This document shows, one piece after another, positions 61,649-62,612 of a DNA stretch of 62,612 nucleotides. The DNA comes from Ciborinia camelliae (lineage: Eukaryota; Ascomycota; Leotiomycetes; Helotiales; Sclerotiniaceae): positions 1,641,115 through 1,703,726 of the forward strand of contig JANPYM010000006.1 of the NCBI GenBank assembly GCA_025890175.1. The letters are read 5' to 3'. The notes below the pieces were generated by a model that did no database searches, was not told the DNA's origin, and was given only the letters and a program-made list of their open reading frames with translations. Numbering within the stretch: position 1 is the first letter of the stretch; every line of letters starts with the position of its first letter. A program made the translations under genes and the position numbers.

Positions 61649-61950
61649 GGTTTGATGGGGGTTTGATGTTCTTTCTTACCTAGATGGATACCTTCCTAGG
61701 TAGGTACCTACTTAACTCATGGTGATGTTTGTGCGGGGAGAGAGAGCGATAATCATACAATACATACTTATACCTATACCTATATATCCCTATGGTCATG
61801 AAATGAATAGTATCTTGTCTTCGTTATGGAAGGAACTTCTTGACGATGCTCTGGTTGGAATCTTTCACTCCGAGCGAGTCTTTTTTTTTTTCAAACGAGT
61901 TTTTTTTTTTTTCAAAAGATTTCGATTTATTAAATTTGTTAGATTTTCTA

Positions 61951-62345
61951 TATCATATTATATCATATTATATTATATCATATTATATTATATTATATTA
62001 TATTATATTATATTATATTATATTATATTATATTATATTATATTATATTATATTATATTATATTATATTATATTATATTATATTATATTATATTATATTA
62101 TATTATATTATATTATATTATATCATATTATATTATATTATATTATATTATATTATATCATATTATATTATATTATATTATATTATATTATATTATATTA
62201 TATTATATCATATTATATTATATTATATCATATTATATTATATTATATTATATTATATTATATTATATTATATTATATCATATTATATCATATCATATCA
62301 TATCATATCATATCATATCATATCATATCATATCATATCAAATCA
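61951..62345. repeat. Pentanucleotide satellite (ATATT/ATATC)n
   Basis: Nearly 400 bases of uninterrupted five-base units, mostly TATAT/TATTA phase, with scattered C variants. The last 60 bases are pure ATATC units. It lies 300 bases downstream of the second carboxypeptidase gene. Confidence 0.95.
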
Positions 62346-62612
62346 AATCAATTAGATAAAATCATGGCAATCATGGCAATCATATCATGGCGATGGGTGG
62401 GAGGTTGCTCATCTGCTTATTTGCTATATATATATATATTTCGATACCCCGGGCCCGTTCCTGTTCCTGCAGGTGAGCGAGATATTTATTTTTTATTACT
62501 ATTTTTATTTCTATTTTTATTTCTATTTTTATTGGGATAGGGGGGGAGGTAGAGGGGATGGGATATGATAAAAGGGGATGGGGAGAGATGAAGGGGATGG
62601 GAGGTAGAGACA

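Noticed and set aside
61719..62540. 273- and 171-aa ORFs with Ile/Leu/Tyr repeats
   Set aside because: Translation of the pentanucleotide satellite; no real protein composition.

Overview
This is nuclear DNA of a filamentous ascomycete. The evidence is short spliceosomal introns (about 50-100 nt), a Zn2Cys6/C2H2 transcription factor with a fungal-specific regulatory domain, vacuolar carboxypeptidase Y, and an AT-saturated, RIP-like island full of solo LTRs. Protein flavour and repeat style suggest Leotiomycetes (Botrytis/Sclerotinia relatives), but the genus is an inference.

Layout. 1-6945: no gene I can support. 6946-10818 (-): a five-exon regulator with two C2H2 fingers plus a Zn2Cys6 cluster. 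12200-13839 (-): a protein with an AMPK-beta-like glycogen-binding domain; its first exon is tentative. 13840-28169: a gene-poor stretch with a 402-bp pogo-type MITE (15992-16393), degenerate tandem repeats (19.3-19.7 kb), a dispersed TATA-containing repeat (21.3-22.6 kb) and an 82-bp higher-order minisatellite (22.76-23.02 kb). 28170-29255 (-) and 31388-32943 (+): two divergent fungal genes of unknown function. 33714-34429: a 716-bp AT-rich TIR element. 35182-37934 (+): a large F-box protein.

39962-44025 is a ribosome neighbourhood. RPL17/uL22 (-) and RPS18/uS13 (+) are divergent from a 271-bp shared promoter, followed by the 60S maturation factor Sdo1/SBDS (-). Both ribosomal genes have a non-GT intron donor: GC in RPS18, and an apparent TT in RPL17.

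45573-47419 (+): carboxypeptidase Y. 47.94-58.22 kb: an island with only a few G/C per 60 bases, carrying six GC-richer inserts. Each insert starts TG, ends CA and is flanked by a perfect 5-bp target-site duplication, so they read as solo LTRs from five families. 59529-61648 (+): a second, secreted S10 serine carboxypeptidase, followed by a pentanucleotide satellite to the window end.

The strongest unusual signals are: the solo-LTR landing zone in the AT island; one RTCACRTG (CACGTG-core) octamer recurring in four otherwise unrelated mobile elements, including three boxes at exact 11-bp spacing; the aberrant RPL17 donor site; and the paired S10 genes on either side of the island. Assembly gaps (10 N) sit next to a 23-G run and a 40-T run. 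All gene models were spliced by eye from the sequence; frames close exactly in every multi-exon model.
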